Shown here piece after piece: positions 1 through 8,427 of a stretch of DNA of 32,287 bases; positions within the stretch are counted from its first letter, which is position 1; every line of letters starts with the position of its first letter. The notes under the pieces are model-generated. The model made no database searches. It was given only the letters and a program-made list of their open reading frames with translations, and had not been told where the DNA came from. Source of the stretch: an uncultured Anaeroplasma sp. GTDB taxonomy: Bacteria > Bacillota_I > Bacilli_A > Acholeplasmatales > Anaeroplasmataceae. The DNA lies in assembly GCA_945919465.1 (NCBI GenBank), contig CAMEJG010000024.1:1-32287 (forward strand), read 5' to 3'. The position numbers and the translations under genes were made by a program.

Positions 1-90
1 CACCCTTCATATAATAATAGTAAGTTTTTACAAAAGTTTTTGGTTTTTTTCTAATTTTTTTAAAAAATACGAAAAATTAATGATGATATT

Positions 91-120
91 AAAAAAGCGC
101 ATTGAAAATAATCAATACGC
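91..120 (-). terminator. intrinsic terminator after sigG
   Basis: On the minus strand a 9-bp stem (112-120 with 97-105, one G-T pair) with a 6-nt loop is followed by six T (96-91). It closes the sporulation operon. The remaining bases 1-90 hold no gene. At the very edge, minus-strand GAAGGGTG (8-1) looks like a ribosome site for a gene starting outside the window. Confidence 0.85.
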
Positions 121-137
121 GTAGACTAAATTGTTTA

Positions 138-908
138 TTATTTTAAATAATTATACATTTCCTTAAGTGCACTTTTTTCAAGTCTTGAAACCTGAGCTTG
201 AGAGATATCAAGCTCCTCTGCAATCTCCATTTGTGTTTTATCTTGATAATATCTCTTATAAATTACCTTCTTTTCTCTTGGTCTAAGCTTTAAGAAGGCC
301 TCCTTTATCATATTATTTTTTAGAAATGTTTCGTTCAAATCCTCTTCATCTGCAATTTGATCCTCAAGTTCTATCACATCTCCACCATTATCATAAATAG
401 GAGTTGACATACTTATTGTATCTTGTATTGCTTCTAAGGCCATTATTACATCTAAAGAATCAGCTCCTATTGCTTCACTTATTTCATTAATAGTTGCTTC
501 TTTTTGATTCAGTTGAAAATATTTATCCTTAAAGGCAATTGCTTTATAAGCAATATCTTTAAAACTTCTACTAATTCTAATGGAACTATTATCTCTTAGG
601 TGTCTTCTAATCTCACCTATAATCATTGGGCAGGCATAGGTTGAAAATTTTACATTATGTGATAAATCAAAATTATCAATAGCCTTCATCAATCCTATAC
701 AACCTACCTGAAATAAATCATCTAAGCATTCCTTCTTATCATTAAATCTTTTTAATATTGATAATACTAGTTTTAAATTACCATGGATCATTTCTTCTCT
801 AGCCTTCATATCCCCATCTTTTATTCTGATTAGAAGCTCATTCATTTTCTCATTAGAAAGAGTTTTTAGCTTCGAAGTATCCACACCTGTTATTTGTACC
901 TTACGCAT
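138..908 (-). CDS. sigG: RNA polymerase sporulation sigma factor SigG
   Basis: Late forespore sigma factor of the sigma-70 family, 256 aa, the usual length. The N-terminus ITGVDTSKL matches the conserved start of SigG. Region 2 carries DDLFQVGCIGLMKAIDNFD and HNVKFSTYACPMIIGEIRR, nearly identical to the family. Region 4 near the C-terminus has a helix-turn-helix (EIAEELDISQAQVSRLEK). It lies 47 bp after sigE with its own ribosome site (AAGGAAGGG), the classic spoIIG arrangement. In Bacillus, sigG also has a forespore promoter just upstream; I could not identify one here. Product is very secure from sequence and synteny. Confidence 0.96.
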   Translation of the reverse strand: MRKVQITGVDTSKLKTLSNEKMNELLIRIKDGDMKAREEMIHGNLKLVLSILKRFNDKKECLDDLFQVGCIGLMKAIDNFDLSHNVKFSTYACPMIIGEIRRHLRDNSSIRISRSFKDIAYKAIAFKDKYFQLNQKEATINEISEAIGADSLDVIMALEAIQDTISMSTPIYDNGGDVIELEDQIADEEDLNETFLKNNMIKEAFLKLRPREKKVIYKRYYQDKTQMEIAEELDISQAQVSRLEKSALKEMYNYLK

Positions 909-955
909 TATATCTTCCCTTCCTTTTTAATATGGAAGAATGTTAGATAATTTAT

Positions 956-1663
956 TCATTTTTTTTGAAATTCTAAGCTTTTATTAATTTCTATTCTAAG
1001 CTTATCCATTATTTTCTTTTCTAATCTAGAAATATAGGATTGTGAAATACCTAAAATATCAGCAACCTCCTTTTGTGTATATTCTGGAGTATTATATAAT
1101 CCAAACCTCATAATAATAATTTCCTTTTCTCTTTTTTTAAGACCATTAATAGCCTTAAACATAAGCTTCTTCTTTTCCTCTTCTAAAGAAATATCTAAGG
1201 AATGTTCCTCATTTGAAGGAATAACATCAGATAGTAATAACTCATTACCATCTCCATCAATATTTAATGGTTCATCTAGTGAAACCTCTGCTTTCATTTT
1301 TGAAGCTTTACGTAAAAACATTAATATTTCATTTTCTATACATCTTGAGCAATAAGTACCAAGCTTAATATTTTTATCTGGTTTAAAGGTTTCTACCCCC
1401 TTAATTAATCCCATAGAACCAATAGATATTAAATCCTCAAGTAAAACTTTTGGTGATTCAAATCTTTTAGCTATATATACTACTAATCTCATATTATGCT
1501 CTATTAATATATTTCTTGCGGTTAAATCATTATTGACACATTGCAAAACATATTGTCTTTCCTCTTCATCTGTTAAAGGAGATGGTAATGACATTTGATT
1601 ATATAAATATGCCACCTCATCATGGACACCATATACTTTTTTAATTAGCCTATATAATAACAT
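956..1663 (-). CDS. sigE: RNA polymerase sporulation sigma factor SigE (pro-sigma-E)
   Basis: Early mother-cell sigma factor, 235 aa. Residues 1 to about 25 form the amphipathic pro-sequence that SpoIIGA removes in the family. Region 2 has LLEDLISIGSMGLIKGVETF and CSRCIENEILMFLRK; EVSLDEPLNIDGDGNELLLSD is a SigE signature; region 4 ends with EVADILGISQSYISRLEKK. The start lies 2 nt after the spoIIGA stop, with the ribosome site AGGGGG inside the end of spoIIGA, so translation is probably coupled to its own processing protease. Identity is secure. Confidence 0.96.
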   Translation of the reverse strand: MLLYRLIKKVYGVHDEVAYLYNQMSLPSPLTDEEERQYVLQCVNNDLTARNILIEHNMRLVVYIAKRFESPKVLLEDLISIGSMGLIKGVETFKPDKNIKLGTYCSRCIENEILMFLRKASKMKAEVSLDEPLNIDGDGNELLLSDVIPSNEEHSLDISLEEEKKKLMFKAINGLKKREKEIIIMRFGLYNTPEYTQKEVADILGISQSYISRLEKKIMDKLRIEINKSLEFQKK

Positions 1664-1665
1664 TA

Positions 1666-2385
1666 TTATCCCCCTAAAAGTGCTAATCCAAACATCATAT
1701 TATAGCTAATATCTGCATAGGATAGATAGACATCTCTATCCTGATAGATACCATTTATCATTATTTGAAATTTATCAACCTTATATAATCTAATTTTCCC
1801 CCTTCCATTTACAGTATTACAATCTAAATATTTTACAAATTCTCCTATTTTTATTTTTTTATTTACAAATACAATAGGAATATTTTCATTTGATAATAGA
1901 AAATTTCCTGTATCGCAATATCCAATATAATGATAATATTTATCATTATCAATAATCCTAATTTTATACTCAAAATGAGTATTTCTATAATGTATTCTTT
2001 TATATGCAAAGTAGACATTAAATATGCTAAAAACTAATAATATTACAGGATATAGCATATAAGGATTATTATTTAGCCGATATATTATTCCAGCAGTCCC
2101 TCCCAATGTTATATTTAACATCCAATATATTGTTGATTCTAAAAGAGCTTTTATCATTCCTTTATTAATATAGGGTATAATTGATATTGCGAAAATAAAT
2201 AAATATTTAAAGGGTTCAAGCTCATAGGGAATTAATAAATATAAAACTATGTAGATAGCATCAACAATTATTGAAATAAAAAATAGAATTAGATTTATTC
2301 TTTGTTTAAATAAATAGATTGTAATATATATAAAAATAATATGAATTAATAGATTTACAAAAACTATTTCCTCAATATATTTCAT
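1666..2385 (-). CDS. spoIIGA: sporulation sigma-E factor-processing peptidase SpoIIGA
   Basis: Membrane-bound aspartic protease that matures pro-SigE at the sporulation septum. About five hydrophobic segments fill residues 1-128, followed by a cytoplasmic protease half with the catalytic motif D158-T-G-N. At 239 aa it is clearly shorter than Bacillus SpoIIGA (about 309 aa); most of the missing length is after the catalytic Asp. The start aligns with the family N-terminus (MKxxxx then a membrane helix), yet no Shine-Dalgarno sequence precedes the ATG. Order spoIIGA-sigE-sigG is conserved in spore formers, which supports the call despite weak sequence conservation. Confidence 0.92.
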   Translation of the reverse strand: MKYIEEIVFVNLLIHIIFIYITIYLFKQRINLILFFISIIVDAIYIVLYLLIPYELEPFKYLFIFAISIIPYINKGMIKALLESTIYWMLNITLGGTAGIIYRLNNNPYMLYPVILLVFSIFNVYFAYKRIHYRNTHFEYKIRIIDNDKYYHYIGYCDTGNFLLSNENIPIVFVNKKIKIGEFVKYLDCNTVNGRGKIRLYKVDKFQIMINGIYQDRDVYLSYADISYNMMFGLALLGG

Positions 2386-2391
2386 GAGAAT

Positions 2392-2424
2392 AGTATATTT
2401 TATGTATAATGATTAATATGACAA
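2392..2424 (-). promoter_or_regulatory. candidate spoIIG promoter with long spacer
   Basis: Minus-strand TTGTCA (2424-2419) and TATACT (2397-2392) are separated by 21 bp. The Bacillus spoIIG promoter is known for an abnormally long 22-bp spacer used by sigma-A with Spo0A. Only 6 nt lie between the -10 box and the spoIIGA ATG. I see no clear Spo0A box (TGNCGAA). Inference from spacing only. Confidence 0.4.
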
Positions 2425-2455
2425 AAAAAGAGGAATGATTTTTTTATCATTCCTC
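2423..2455 (-). terminator. intrinsic terminator after phosphoglucomutase
   Basis: Minus-strand stem GAGGAATGAT/ATCATTCCTC (10 bp, perfect; 2455-2446 with 2439-2430), 6-nt loop, then seven T (2429-2423). It separates the phosphoglucomutase gene from the sporulation operon. Confidence 0.9.
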
Positions 2456-2473
2456 ATATTTCGTGTTATTTTA

Positions 2474-4168
2474 TTATTTAATCATGTTAACTATTGATAG
2501 AACTTCATTTGAAAGCTTAGTAAGCTTTTCATCTGCATCATTTTGTGTTGTGCCCTTAACACCATAATATACCTTTAGTTTTGGTTCTGTTCCTGATGGG
2601 CGAAGTACAAACCACATATTATCATTTAGATAATATTTAATTACATTAGATGATGGTAAATTGATCTTAGTCTTTTCATCAGTTAAAATATCAGTTTTTA
2701 TTCCAAGCTTAACATCATCCTTAGTTAAAATCTTAAAATCCTTTAATGCTATATCAGTAGTTCTAAAGAAATCCATAATTCTTTGAATCTTTGCAGCACC
2801 CTCAAGGCCTTTTAGACTAATATTAGTGATTCCTTCCTTATAATAGCCATATTCTTCATATACTTGATTTAATGCATCAACTAAATCCATACCCTTTTCA
2901 CGATAGTATGCTGCAGTTTCACATAGCATTAAAATAGCTTGAATTGAATCCTTATCTCTTACACAATCTGATATTAAGCAACCATAGGATTCCTCAAATC
3001 CAAATACATAAGTACCTCTATGAGTAAGCTCCATTTCTCTTGCCTTTTCTCCAATGAACTTAAAGCCTGTTAAAGTAATTTCAGTCTTTAATCCATAATT
3101 ATCAGCAATTGCAATAGGTAATGTTGATGATACATTAGTTGTAAATAAATAGCCATCTGAAGGTAATGTACCTAACTCCTTACGAGTTCTACAAATATAA
3201 TCAAATACTAATGCTGCAGTTTGATTTCCTGTAAATAAAACATATTCTCCATTATGCTTTACAGCTATTCCTAAACGGTCAGCATCTGGGTCTGTAGCTA
3301 ATACTAATTCAGCACCGATTTCCTTAGCTAAATCAATTGCTTCATCATAAGCTTCTTTATTTTCTGGATTAGAAGTTTTTACACCTGAAAAATCTGGATC
3401 ATTTGTCATTTGACATGCAAGTGGTACTACATCATATCCAACTGATTGTAAAACCTGTGGTGCAAATACCTGTCCAGTACCATGAAGTGGTGTATATACA
3501 ATCTTAAAATCTTTATTTAAATTTGGTCTTAAGATAATCTTTTTAACCTCATTAATATAAACTTCATCTACTTCTTTTCCAATATATTGGATAAGCTCAT
3601 GATTCTTATCATGCTCAATATTAAAATAATCTGTAATTTGATTAATTTCCTTGATTACTAAATCTGCATCCTTTGGTACTAATTGACAGCCTGTTTCATC
3701 ATAAATCTTATATCCGTTATATTCCTTTGGATTATGGCTAGCTGTAATCATAATACCACCAATACAATGGAAATGGCGAACAGCAAAGCTTAGTTCTGGA
3801 GTAGGACGTAAAGACTCAAATAAAAATACTCTAAATCCTAAAGATGTTAATACCTCAGCTGACATTCTAGCAAATTCAACTGATTGATGACGATTATCAT
3901 GACTTATTGCAACACCTCTACTTAAAGCAACAGGTGAAAGCTTAGATAAATAACGACCAAAGCCTAATGTAGCTTTAGCAACAATATAAACATTCATTCT
4001 ATTAGTACCAGCACCTAAAATTCCTCTTAAGCCTCCAGTACCAAATTCTAAATCTGTTGTGAATGCTTCCTTTAATTCTTGTTCATTCATTGAGTCTAAT
4101 TCTTTTTTTAGACTAGGCTCTAGATTCAGATTGTTTTTCCATAGTTGTACTTTTTCTAAATATTCCAT
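2474..4168 (-). CDS. pgcA: alpha-phosphoglucomutase / phosphomannomutase
   Basis: Interconverts glucose-1-phosphate and glucose-6-phosphate in the cytoplasm, feeding glycogen, UDP-glucose and envelope synthesis. 564 aa from the chosen start. The order of motifs is that of the alpha-D-phosphohexomutase superfamily: phosphoserine loop TASHNP, metal loop DPDADRLG, sugar loop FEESYG and C-terminal phosphate loop RPSGTEPK. The reading frame extends 18 codons further upstream (to 4222), but that part overlaps a terminator and promoter; the ATG at 4168 has AAGGAG about 9 nt upstream and begins MEYLEKVQLW, as in the family. Monocistronic, with its own promoter and terminator. PgcA-like by length; mannose activity is possible. 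Confidence 0.93.
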   Translation of the reverse strand: MEYLEKVQLWKNNLNLEPSLKKELDSMNEQELKEAFTTDLEFGTGGLRGILGAGTNRMNVYIVAKATLGFGRYLSKLSPVALSRGVAISHDNRHQSVEFARMSAEVLTSLGFRVFLFESLRPTPELSFAVRHFHCIGGIMITASHNPKEYNGYKIYDETGCQLVPKDADLVIKEINQITDYFNIEHDKNHELIQYIGKEVDEVYINEVKKIILRPNLNKDFKIVYTPLHGTGQVFAPQVLQSVGYDVVPLACQMTNDPDFSGVKTSNPENKEAYDEAIDLAKEIGAELVLATDPDADRLGIAVKHNGEYVLFTGNQTAALVFDYICRTRKELGTLPSDGYLFTTNVSSTLPIAIADNYGLKTEITLTGFKFIGEKAREMELTHRGTYVFGFEESYGCLISDCVRDKDSIQAILMLCETAAYYREKGMDLVDALNQVYEEYGYYKEGITNISLKGLEGAAKIQRIMDFFRTTDIALKDFKILTKDDVKLGIKTDILTDEKTKINLPSSNVIKYYLNDNMWFVLRPSGTEPKLKVYYGVKGTTQNDADEKLTKLSNEVLSIVNMIK

Positions 4169-4193
4169 ATAATATAGCTCCTTCTTTAATCCT

Positions 4194-4222
4194 ATTATAT
4201 AACAAAAATACCCCTCTTTCAA
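4194..4222 (-). promoter_or_regulatory. sigma-A promoter of pgcA, overlapping a terminator
   Basis: Minus-strand TTGAAA (4222-4217), 17-bp spacer, TATAAT (4199-4194). The -35 box lies inside the 3' arm of the preceding terminator hairpin. Confidence 0.75.
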
Positions 4223-4246
4223 GAATAAGCTTGAATAAAGGGGTAT
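4204..4246 (-). terminator. intrinsic terminator after the UPF0210 gene
   Basis: Minus strand ATACCCC (4246-4240) pairs with GGGGTAT (4214-4208); an inner TTCAAG/CTTGAA helix extends the stem; a short T-run follows. It ends the three-gene operon 4254-6338. Confidence 0.8.
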
Positions 4247-4253
4247 ATTATCT

Positions 4254-5612
4254 TTAATTCTTTAAGCTATTCAAAGGAGCTGGTATTTGTCCACCACGAT
4301 TAACAAATACTGATGGGTCTCCCTTTGATATTTTCATTATTGGACCATAACCTAATAAGCCACCAAAATTAAGAGATTCATTCTCCTTTTTACCTATTGC
4401 GGGAATAACTCTAACTGCAGTAGTTTTAGAATTTATCATACCTATTGCTGCTTCATCTGCTATTAATGCTGATATAACTTCTGGAGTTGTATCTCCTGGA
4501 ATTACTATCATATCAAGACCAACAGAGCATACAGCAGTCATTGCCTCAAGCTTTTCTATTGTAAGCATTCCAGATTCTGCAGCTGCAATCATGCCAGCAT
4601 CCTCACTTACTGGTATAAAGGCACCTGATAAACCTCCAACACGACTTGATGCCATAACTCCACCCTTTTTAACTGCATCATTTAATATTGCAAGACAAGC
4701 AGTAGTACCACAGCCTCCGCATTGTTCAAGACCCATTTCCTCTAAAATATGTGCAACTGAATCACCAACTGCAGGTGTCGGTGCAAGTGATAAATCTACA
4801 ATACCAAATGGTTTATTTAGAAGCTTTGAAGCCTCAACTCCAACTAATTGTCCCATTCTTGTAACCTTAAAAGCTGTTTTCTTTATAATTTCAGCAATTT
4901 CAGCAATTGACGCATCCTTAGGAGCACTTTTTACTGCCGCTCTAACAACACCAGGACCTGATACACCAACATTTATTACTGCATCAGCCTCTCCAACTCC
5001 ATGAAAAGCTCCTGCCATAAATGGGTTATCTTCAACTGCATTACAAAATACTACGAGCTTAGATGCACCTATACATTCTTGATCCTTGGTTAGCTCTGCT
5101 GCTTCTCTTATCTTTTGACCCATAAGCTTTACTGCATCTAAATTAATTCCAGCTCTAGTAGAGCCAATATTGACACTTGAGCATAGCTTAGAAGTTTCTT
5201 TTAAAGCTTTTGGAATTGAATTAATTAATTCTAAATCTCCAGGTGCAAATCCCTTTTGAACTAACGCTGAATAACCACCAATAAAATCAATACCAATATC
5301 ATTTGCTACCTTATCTAAGGTTTTTGCATATAAAATCGGATCTCCCTTTGATACTCCTACAAGCATTGATATCGGAGTTACTGCTACACGCTTATTGATA
5401 ATAGGAATACCATATTTTTTTTGAATAAAATTTCCAACCTCAACCAAATTATGAGCATAATTGTAGATTTTATTATAAACCTTTTCACATGATTTATTAA
5501 TATCTGTATCCATACAATCAATTAAGGAAATACCCATAGTAATAGTTCTGACATCAAGATTTTGTTCTTGAATCATTTGTATTGTTTCTAAAATTTCATT
5601 ATTATTAATCAT
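4254..5612 (-). CDS. UPF0210 (DUF711, PFL-family) protein
   Basis: 452 aa, the full length of the UPF0210/DUF711 family, with the typical RTITMGISL near residue 22, [11 protein letters not shown], glycine-rich [19 protein letters not shown] and the C-terminal [11 protein letters not shown]. The biochemical role is not established; the fold is related to glycyl-radical-enzyme-like barrels by family annotation only. It is almost always paired with a small ACT-domain protein, as here (9 nt gap), suggesting that a ligand-sensing partner controls it. Ribosome site TAGGAG precedes the ATG. No signal peptide or membrane segment. Confidence 0.9.
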   Translation of the reverse strand: MINNNEILETIQMIQEQNLDVRTITMGISLIDCMDTDINKSCEKVYNKIYNYAHNLVEVGNFIQKKYGIPIINKRVAVTPISMLVGVSKGDPILYAKTLDKVANDIGIDFIGGYSALVQKGFAPGDLELINSIPKALKETSKLCSSVNIGSTRAGINLDAVKLMGQKIREAAELTKDQECIGASKLVVFCNAVEDNPFMAGAFHGVGEADAVINVGVSGPGVVRAAVKSAPKDASIAEIAEIIKKTAFKVTRMGQLVGVEASKLLNKPFGIVDLSLAPTPAVGDSVAHILEEMGLEQCGGCGTTACLAILNDAVKKGGVMASSRVGGLSGAFIPVSEDAGMIAAAESGMLTIEKLEAMTAVCSVGLDMIVIPGDTTPEVISALIADEAAIGMINSKTTAVRVIPAIGKKENESLNFGGLLGYGPIMKISKGDPSVFVNRGGQIPAPLNSLKN

Positions 5613-5621
5613 ATAATACTC

Positions 5622-5891
5622 CTAAATCTTATGCATTAAATTAAAAATATCTTCATGCATAACATTAATTTCAAGTCCCATTTCACGACCAAAGTCCTTT
5701 AACTCATCACCAAATCTAGTGAATTCAATTGTTAAATTATCAATTGATACAATCATAAACATTGTAAAGAAATTATTAACTATAGTTTGAGAAACATCGT
5801 TAATATTTGCGTTAAATTCTGCACATTTTGTTGATACTCCAGCAAGGATACCTACCTTATCCTTACCAACTACTGATACTACTGCATTCAT
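5622..5891 (-). CDS. ACT domain-containing protein (UPF0237 family)
   Basis: 89 aa, a single ACT domain: VVSVVGKDKVGILAGVSTKCAEFNANINDVSQT followed by beta strands. ACT domains bind small ligands, often amino acids, and regulate partner proteins. Conserved neighbour of UPF0210 genes; likely its regulatory subunit. The actual ligand cannot be read from sequence. Confidence 0.9.
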   Translation of the reverse strand: MNAVVSVVGKDKVGILAGVSTKCAEFNANINDVSQTIVNNFFTMFMIVSIDNLTIEFTRFGDELKDFGREMGLEINVMHEDIFNLMHKI

Positions 5892-5912
5892 ATATAATCT
5901 AACCTCCCAAAT

Positions 5913-6338
5913 TCATGCTAGTAAATAGATAAAATAATATATTGAAAAATAATATATTGATATATTCATAGCAAATAAGCCAACACTAATAGTAGGCAAT
6001 AAAAATCTAGCCACCTTGCCAAATAAATTAACATAAAACTTAATTCTTTTTCTTAAATAATAATCTATTAATAATACTAATATTAAAATAGGCACTATTA
6101 TAAATAATATCCATCCAAACTCAATATTAATATAAAAATTAATATTAAATCCACCATTCATTATTATTAATAGCCAGGATAATACCATTATAGTTATCAT
6201 TCCTTCTAAGAAAAATGTTACTAAAGTTTTATCAGCATGGGGATATTTTTTTTTGAAAAATAATATAGGATATAAGGCTAATGTAACTAAATATATTAAA
6301 ATTGCGATATTCATAATTACAAAGCATAAATAAACCAT
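5913..6338 (-). CDS. small integral membrane protein, unknown function
   Basis: 141 aa with four hydrophobic segments: about residues 2-27, 40-65, 72-95 and 110-140, with lysine/arginine-rich loops such as KKKYPHADK and RKRIKF. I do not recognise a family. The ATG at 6338 is preferred because GGTGA lies 4 nt upstream; a GTG four codons earlier (6350) is the alternative. It is the first gene of an operon with the ACT and UPF0210 genes (21-nt gap). Confidence 0.7.
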   Translation of the reverse strand: MVYLCFVIMNIAILIYLVTLALYPILFFKKKYPHADKTLVTFFLEGMITIMVLSWLLIIMNGGFNINFYINIEFGWILFIIVPILILVLLIDYYLRKRIKFYVNLFGKVARFLLPTISVGLFAMNISIYYFSIYYFIYLLA

Positions 6339-6358
6339 ATTATCACCCACTTAAGGGT

Positions 6359-6387
6359 ATTATAATATTTTTTTCAATTAATAACAA
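6359..6387 (-). promoter_or_regulatory. sigma-A promoter of the UPF0210 operon
   Basis: Minus-strand TTGTTA (6387-6382), 17-bp spacer, TATAAT (6364-6359), about 20 nt before the first start codon. Confidence 0.7.
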
Positions 6388-6423
6388 TATTTTTAGATAA
6401 AAACTGACATTTTAATAAAAAAA

Positions 6424-6449
6424 GAGATATGTATTGTTATACATATCTC
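6424..6449 (-). terminator. intrinsic terminator after kduD
   Basis: Perfect 11-bp stem GAGATATGTAT/ATACATATCTC with a 4-nt loop. On the minus strand it is followed by a run of T (6423 downward). It ends the kduI-kduD unit. Confidence 0.88.
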
Positions 6450-6470
6450 AAAAATATCAGTAAATATTAA

Positions 6471-7271
6471 TTACTTAGGTTGCTTACCGATATAAGCTAG
6501 GATACCACCATCAACATATAAAATATGTCCATTTACAGCATTAGATGCATCAGATGCAAGGAATACTGCTGGTCCTGCAAGCTCTTCTGGTTCTAACCAA
6601 CGTCCAGCTGGAGTCTTAGCAACAATGAATGAATCAAATGGATGACGAGATCCATCTGGTTGTCTTTCACGTAATGGAGCAGTTTGAGGTGTTGCGATGT
6701 AACCAGGTCCAATACCATTACATTGAATATTGAACTCACCATATTCAGAACAAATATTACGAGTTAACATCTTTAAGCCACCCTTAGCAGCTGCATAAGC
6801 AGAAACTGTTTCACGACCAAGCTCTGACATCATAGAACAAATATTAATAATCTTTCCATGACCCTTCTTAATCATACTAGGGATTACTGCCTTAGAAACA
6901 ATGAATGGTCCATTTAAGTCAATATCAATTACTTGACGGAATTGAGCAGCAGTCATTTCAATCATTGGAATTCTCTTAATAATACCAGCATTATTAACTA
7001 GAATGTCAATAACTCCAACTTCCTTCTCAATAGTTTGAACCATAGCATTAACACCATCCTCATCAGTTACGTCACAAACATAACCATGAGCTTTAACACC
7101 ATGCTCAGTATAAGCAGCAAGACCCTTATTTACTAAGTCTTGATTAATATCGTTAAAAACGATAGTAGCACCAGCTTCAGCTAAGCCTAATGCAATATTG
7201 AAGCCGATTCCGTATGAAGCACCTGTAACTAGAGCAACCTTGCCATCTAGTCTGAAATCTTCCATTTTCAT
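6471..7271 (-). CDS. kduD: 2-dehydro-3-deoxy-D-gluconate 5-dehydrogenase (SDR family)
   Basis: Reduces 3-deoxy-D-glycero-2,5-hexodiulosonate to 2-keto-3-deoxygluconate with NAD(P)H. 266 aa, classical short-chain dehydrogenase: cofactor motif TGASYGIG near residue 16, NNAG near 92, catalytic Ser in INICSMMSE and the YxxxK pair in SAYAAAKGG. Gluconate 5-dehydrogenase is a close relative, but location directly after kduI decides for KduD. Ribosome site GGAGG upstream. Second gene of the kduI-kduD unit, 20-nt gap. Confidence 0.92.
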   Translation of the reverse strand: MKMEDFRLDGKVALVTGASYGIGFNIALGLAEAGATIVFNDINQDLVNKGLAAYTEHGVKAHGYVCDVTDEDGVNAMVQTIEKEVGVIDILVNNAGIIKRIPMIEMTAAQFRQVIDIDLNGPFIVSKAVIPSMIKKGHGKIINICSMMSELGRETVSAYAAAKGGLKMLTRNICSEYGEFNIQCNGIGPGYIATPQTAPLRERQPDGSRHPFDSFIVAKTPAGRWLEPEELAGPAVFLASDASNAVNGHILYVDGGILAYIGKQPK

Positions 7272-7291
7272 TTTATTATTTTCCTCCTATA

Positions 7292-8128
7292 TTATCTTAA
7301 ATCAGTTGTCTTGATATTATCCATATCATCGAACTCTTGATTTTCACCGCACATAGCCCAAATGAAATTATAGTTAGATGTACCAATACCTGAATGAATA
7401 CTCCAGCTTGGAGAAATAACTAATTGTTCATTTTGCATAACGATATGTCTTGTTTCCTGTGGTTGTCCCATCATATGGAAAACAACATTATTATCAGGAA
7501 TATTAAAATAGAAATAAACTTCCATTCTTCTTTCGTGTGTATGGCTTGGCATTGTATTCCAACCACTTCCTTCAGCAAGTTCTGTCATACCCATTGCTAG
7601 TTGACAGCTTTGACATACATCTGGATGAATATATTGATTAATAACACGCTTATTTAAAGTCTTTGCTTCTCCACAAGGACGATGATTAGCCTTTTCAAAA
7701 TCAATATAGTAAGTTGGATATGTCTTATGTGCTGGACAAGAAGAAATATAGAATTTAGCAGGATTTTTTGGATCAACAGATTCAAATACTACTTCCTTTG
7801 TGCCCATTCCTACATACATTCCATCTTTTGGCTTGATATTATATACTACACCATCAAGTGTAACCTTACCAGCTCCACCAATATTAATTATTCCTAGTTC
7901 ACGACGCTCTAAGAAATAATTTGCACGTAGTTCATCACTAGTCTCTAAAGGTAATGGCTTTGTAACAGGCATAACACCACCTGAAACAATACGATCCTGA
8001 TGAGAATATACTAATAATATATCATCAGCCTCAAATACCTTTTCCATTAAATAATGCTTACGTAGTTCTTGAGTTGTATAATGCTTTGAATCATCTGGAT
8101 GATTTGCATATCTTACTTGTAGTTTCAT
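7292..8128 (-). CDS. kduI: 5-dehydro-4-deoxy-D-glucuronate isomerase
   Basis: Isomerises 5-keto-4-deoxyuronate, the product of unsaturated uronides, to the KduD substrate. 278 aa, the exact family length. The cupin zinc site is intact at the same numbers as in E. coli KduI: H196, H198, E203 and H245 (PSHTHERRMEVYFYF and SWSIHSG). Additional signatures are NIGGAG and the YxSSxPAHKTYPT block. Ribosome site AAGGAG. Transcribed from a promoter in the preceding gap. Confidence 0.96.
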   Translation of the reverse strand: MKLQVRYANHPDDSKHYTTQELRKHYLMEKVFEADDILLVYSHQDRIVSGGVMPVTKPLPLETSDELRANYFLERRELGIINIGGAGKVTLDGVVYNIKPKDGMYVGMGTKEVVFESVDPKNPAKFYISSCPAHKTYPTYYIDFEKANHRPCGEAKTLNKRVINQYIHPDVCQSCQLAMGMTELAEGSGWNTMPSHTHERRMEVYFYFNIPDNNVVFHMMGQPQETRHIVMQNEQLVISPSWSIHSGIGTSNYNFIWAMCGENQEFDDMDNIKTTDLR

Positions 8129-8239
8129 TTTAATCTCCTTTATTTATTTAAATTTATTATTAATTATTAGTCAATTTTAAAATAATATCAATATTCTAAA
8201 TTTAATATAGTTGAGCATTTATTAATATTAAAAATAATA

Positions 8240-8262
8240 GGTAATATTATTTCGATATTATC
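8240..8262 (-). promoter_or_regulatory. inverted repeat just after the kduI start point, possible operator
   Basis: GGTAATAT (8240-8247) and ATATTATC (8255-8262) are inverted with one G-T pair and a 7-nt centre. It lies just downstream of the -10 box, where a repressor would block initiation. The cognate regulator is not in the window. Confidence 0.35.
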
Positions 8263-8270
8263 TGTTCTAA

Positions 8271-8298
8271 AGCATAACACGCAAATAATTATTTACAA
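8271..8298 (-). promoter_or_regulatory. candidate kduI promoter
   Basis: Minus-strand TTGTAA (8298-8293), 16-bp spacer, TATGCT (8276-8271) with an extended TGT just before the -10. It would give a leader of about 135 nt; nothing else stands out in that leader. Confidence 0.5.
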
Positions 8299-8427
8299 AT
8301 TATTAAAATAGAAATAAATATTTTTATTTACATAATTATATTTAATTAGCTATAAAACATTTTTATATTCTTTTTTTATATTATTCATATGTAATCTCTA
8401 AAATTGAATTAACAATCTATTATACTC

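Noticed and set aside
909-955. Forespore (sigma-F/sigma-G) promoter between sigE and sigG
   Set aside because: No convincing pair of boxes could be seen in the 47-bp gap; it might lie inside sigE.
4169-4222. Longer N-terminus for phosphoglucomutase
   Set aside because: It would begin inside the terminator hairpin and upstream of the promoter's -10 box; the internal ATG has the ribosome site.
4591-5004. 137-codon open frame on the plus strand
   Set aside because: It is antisense to the well-conserved UPF0210 gene and its translation resembles nothing; a reading-frame shadow.
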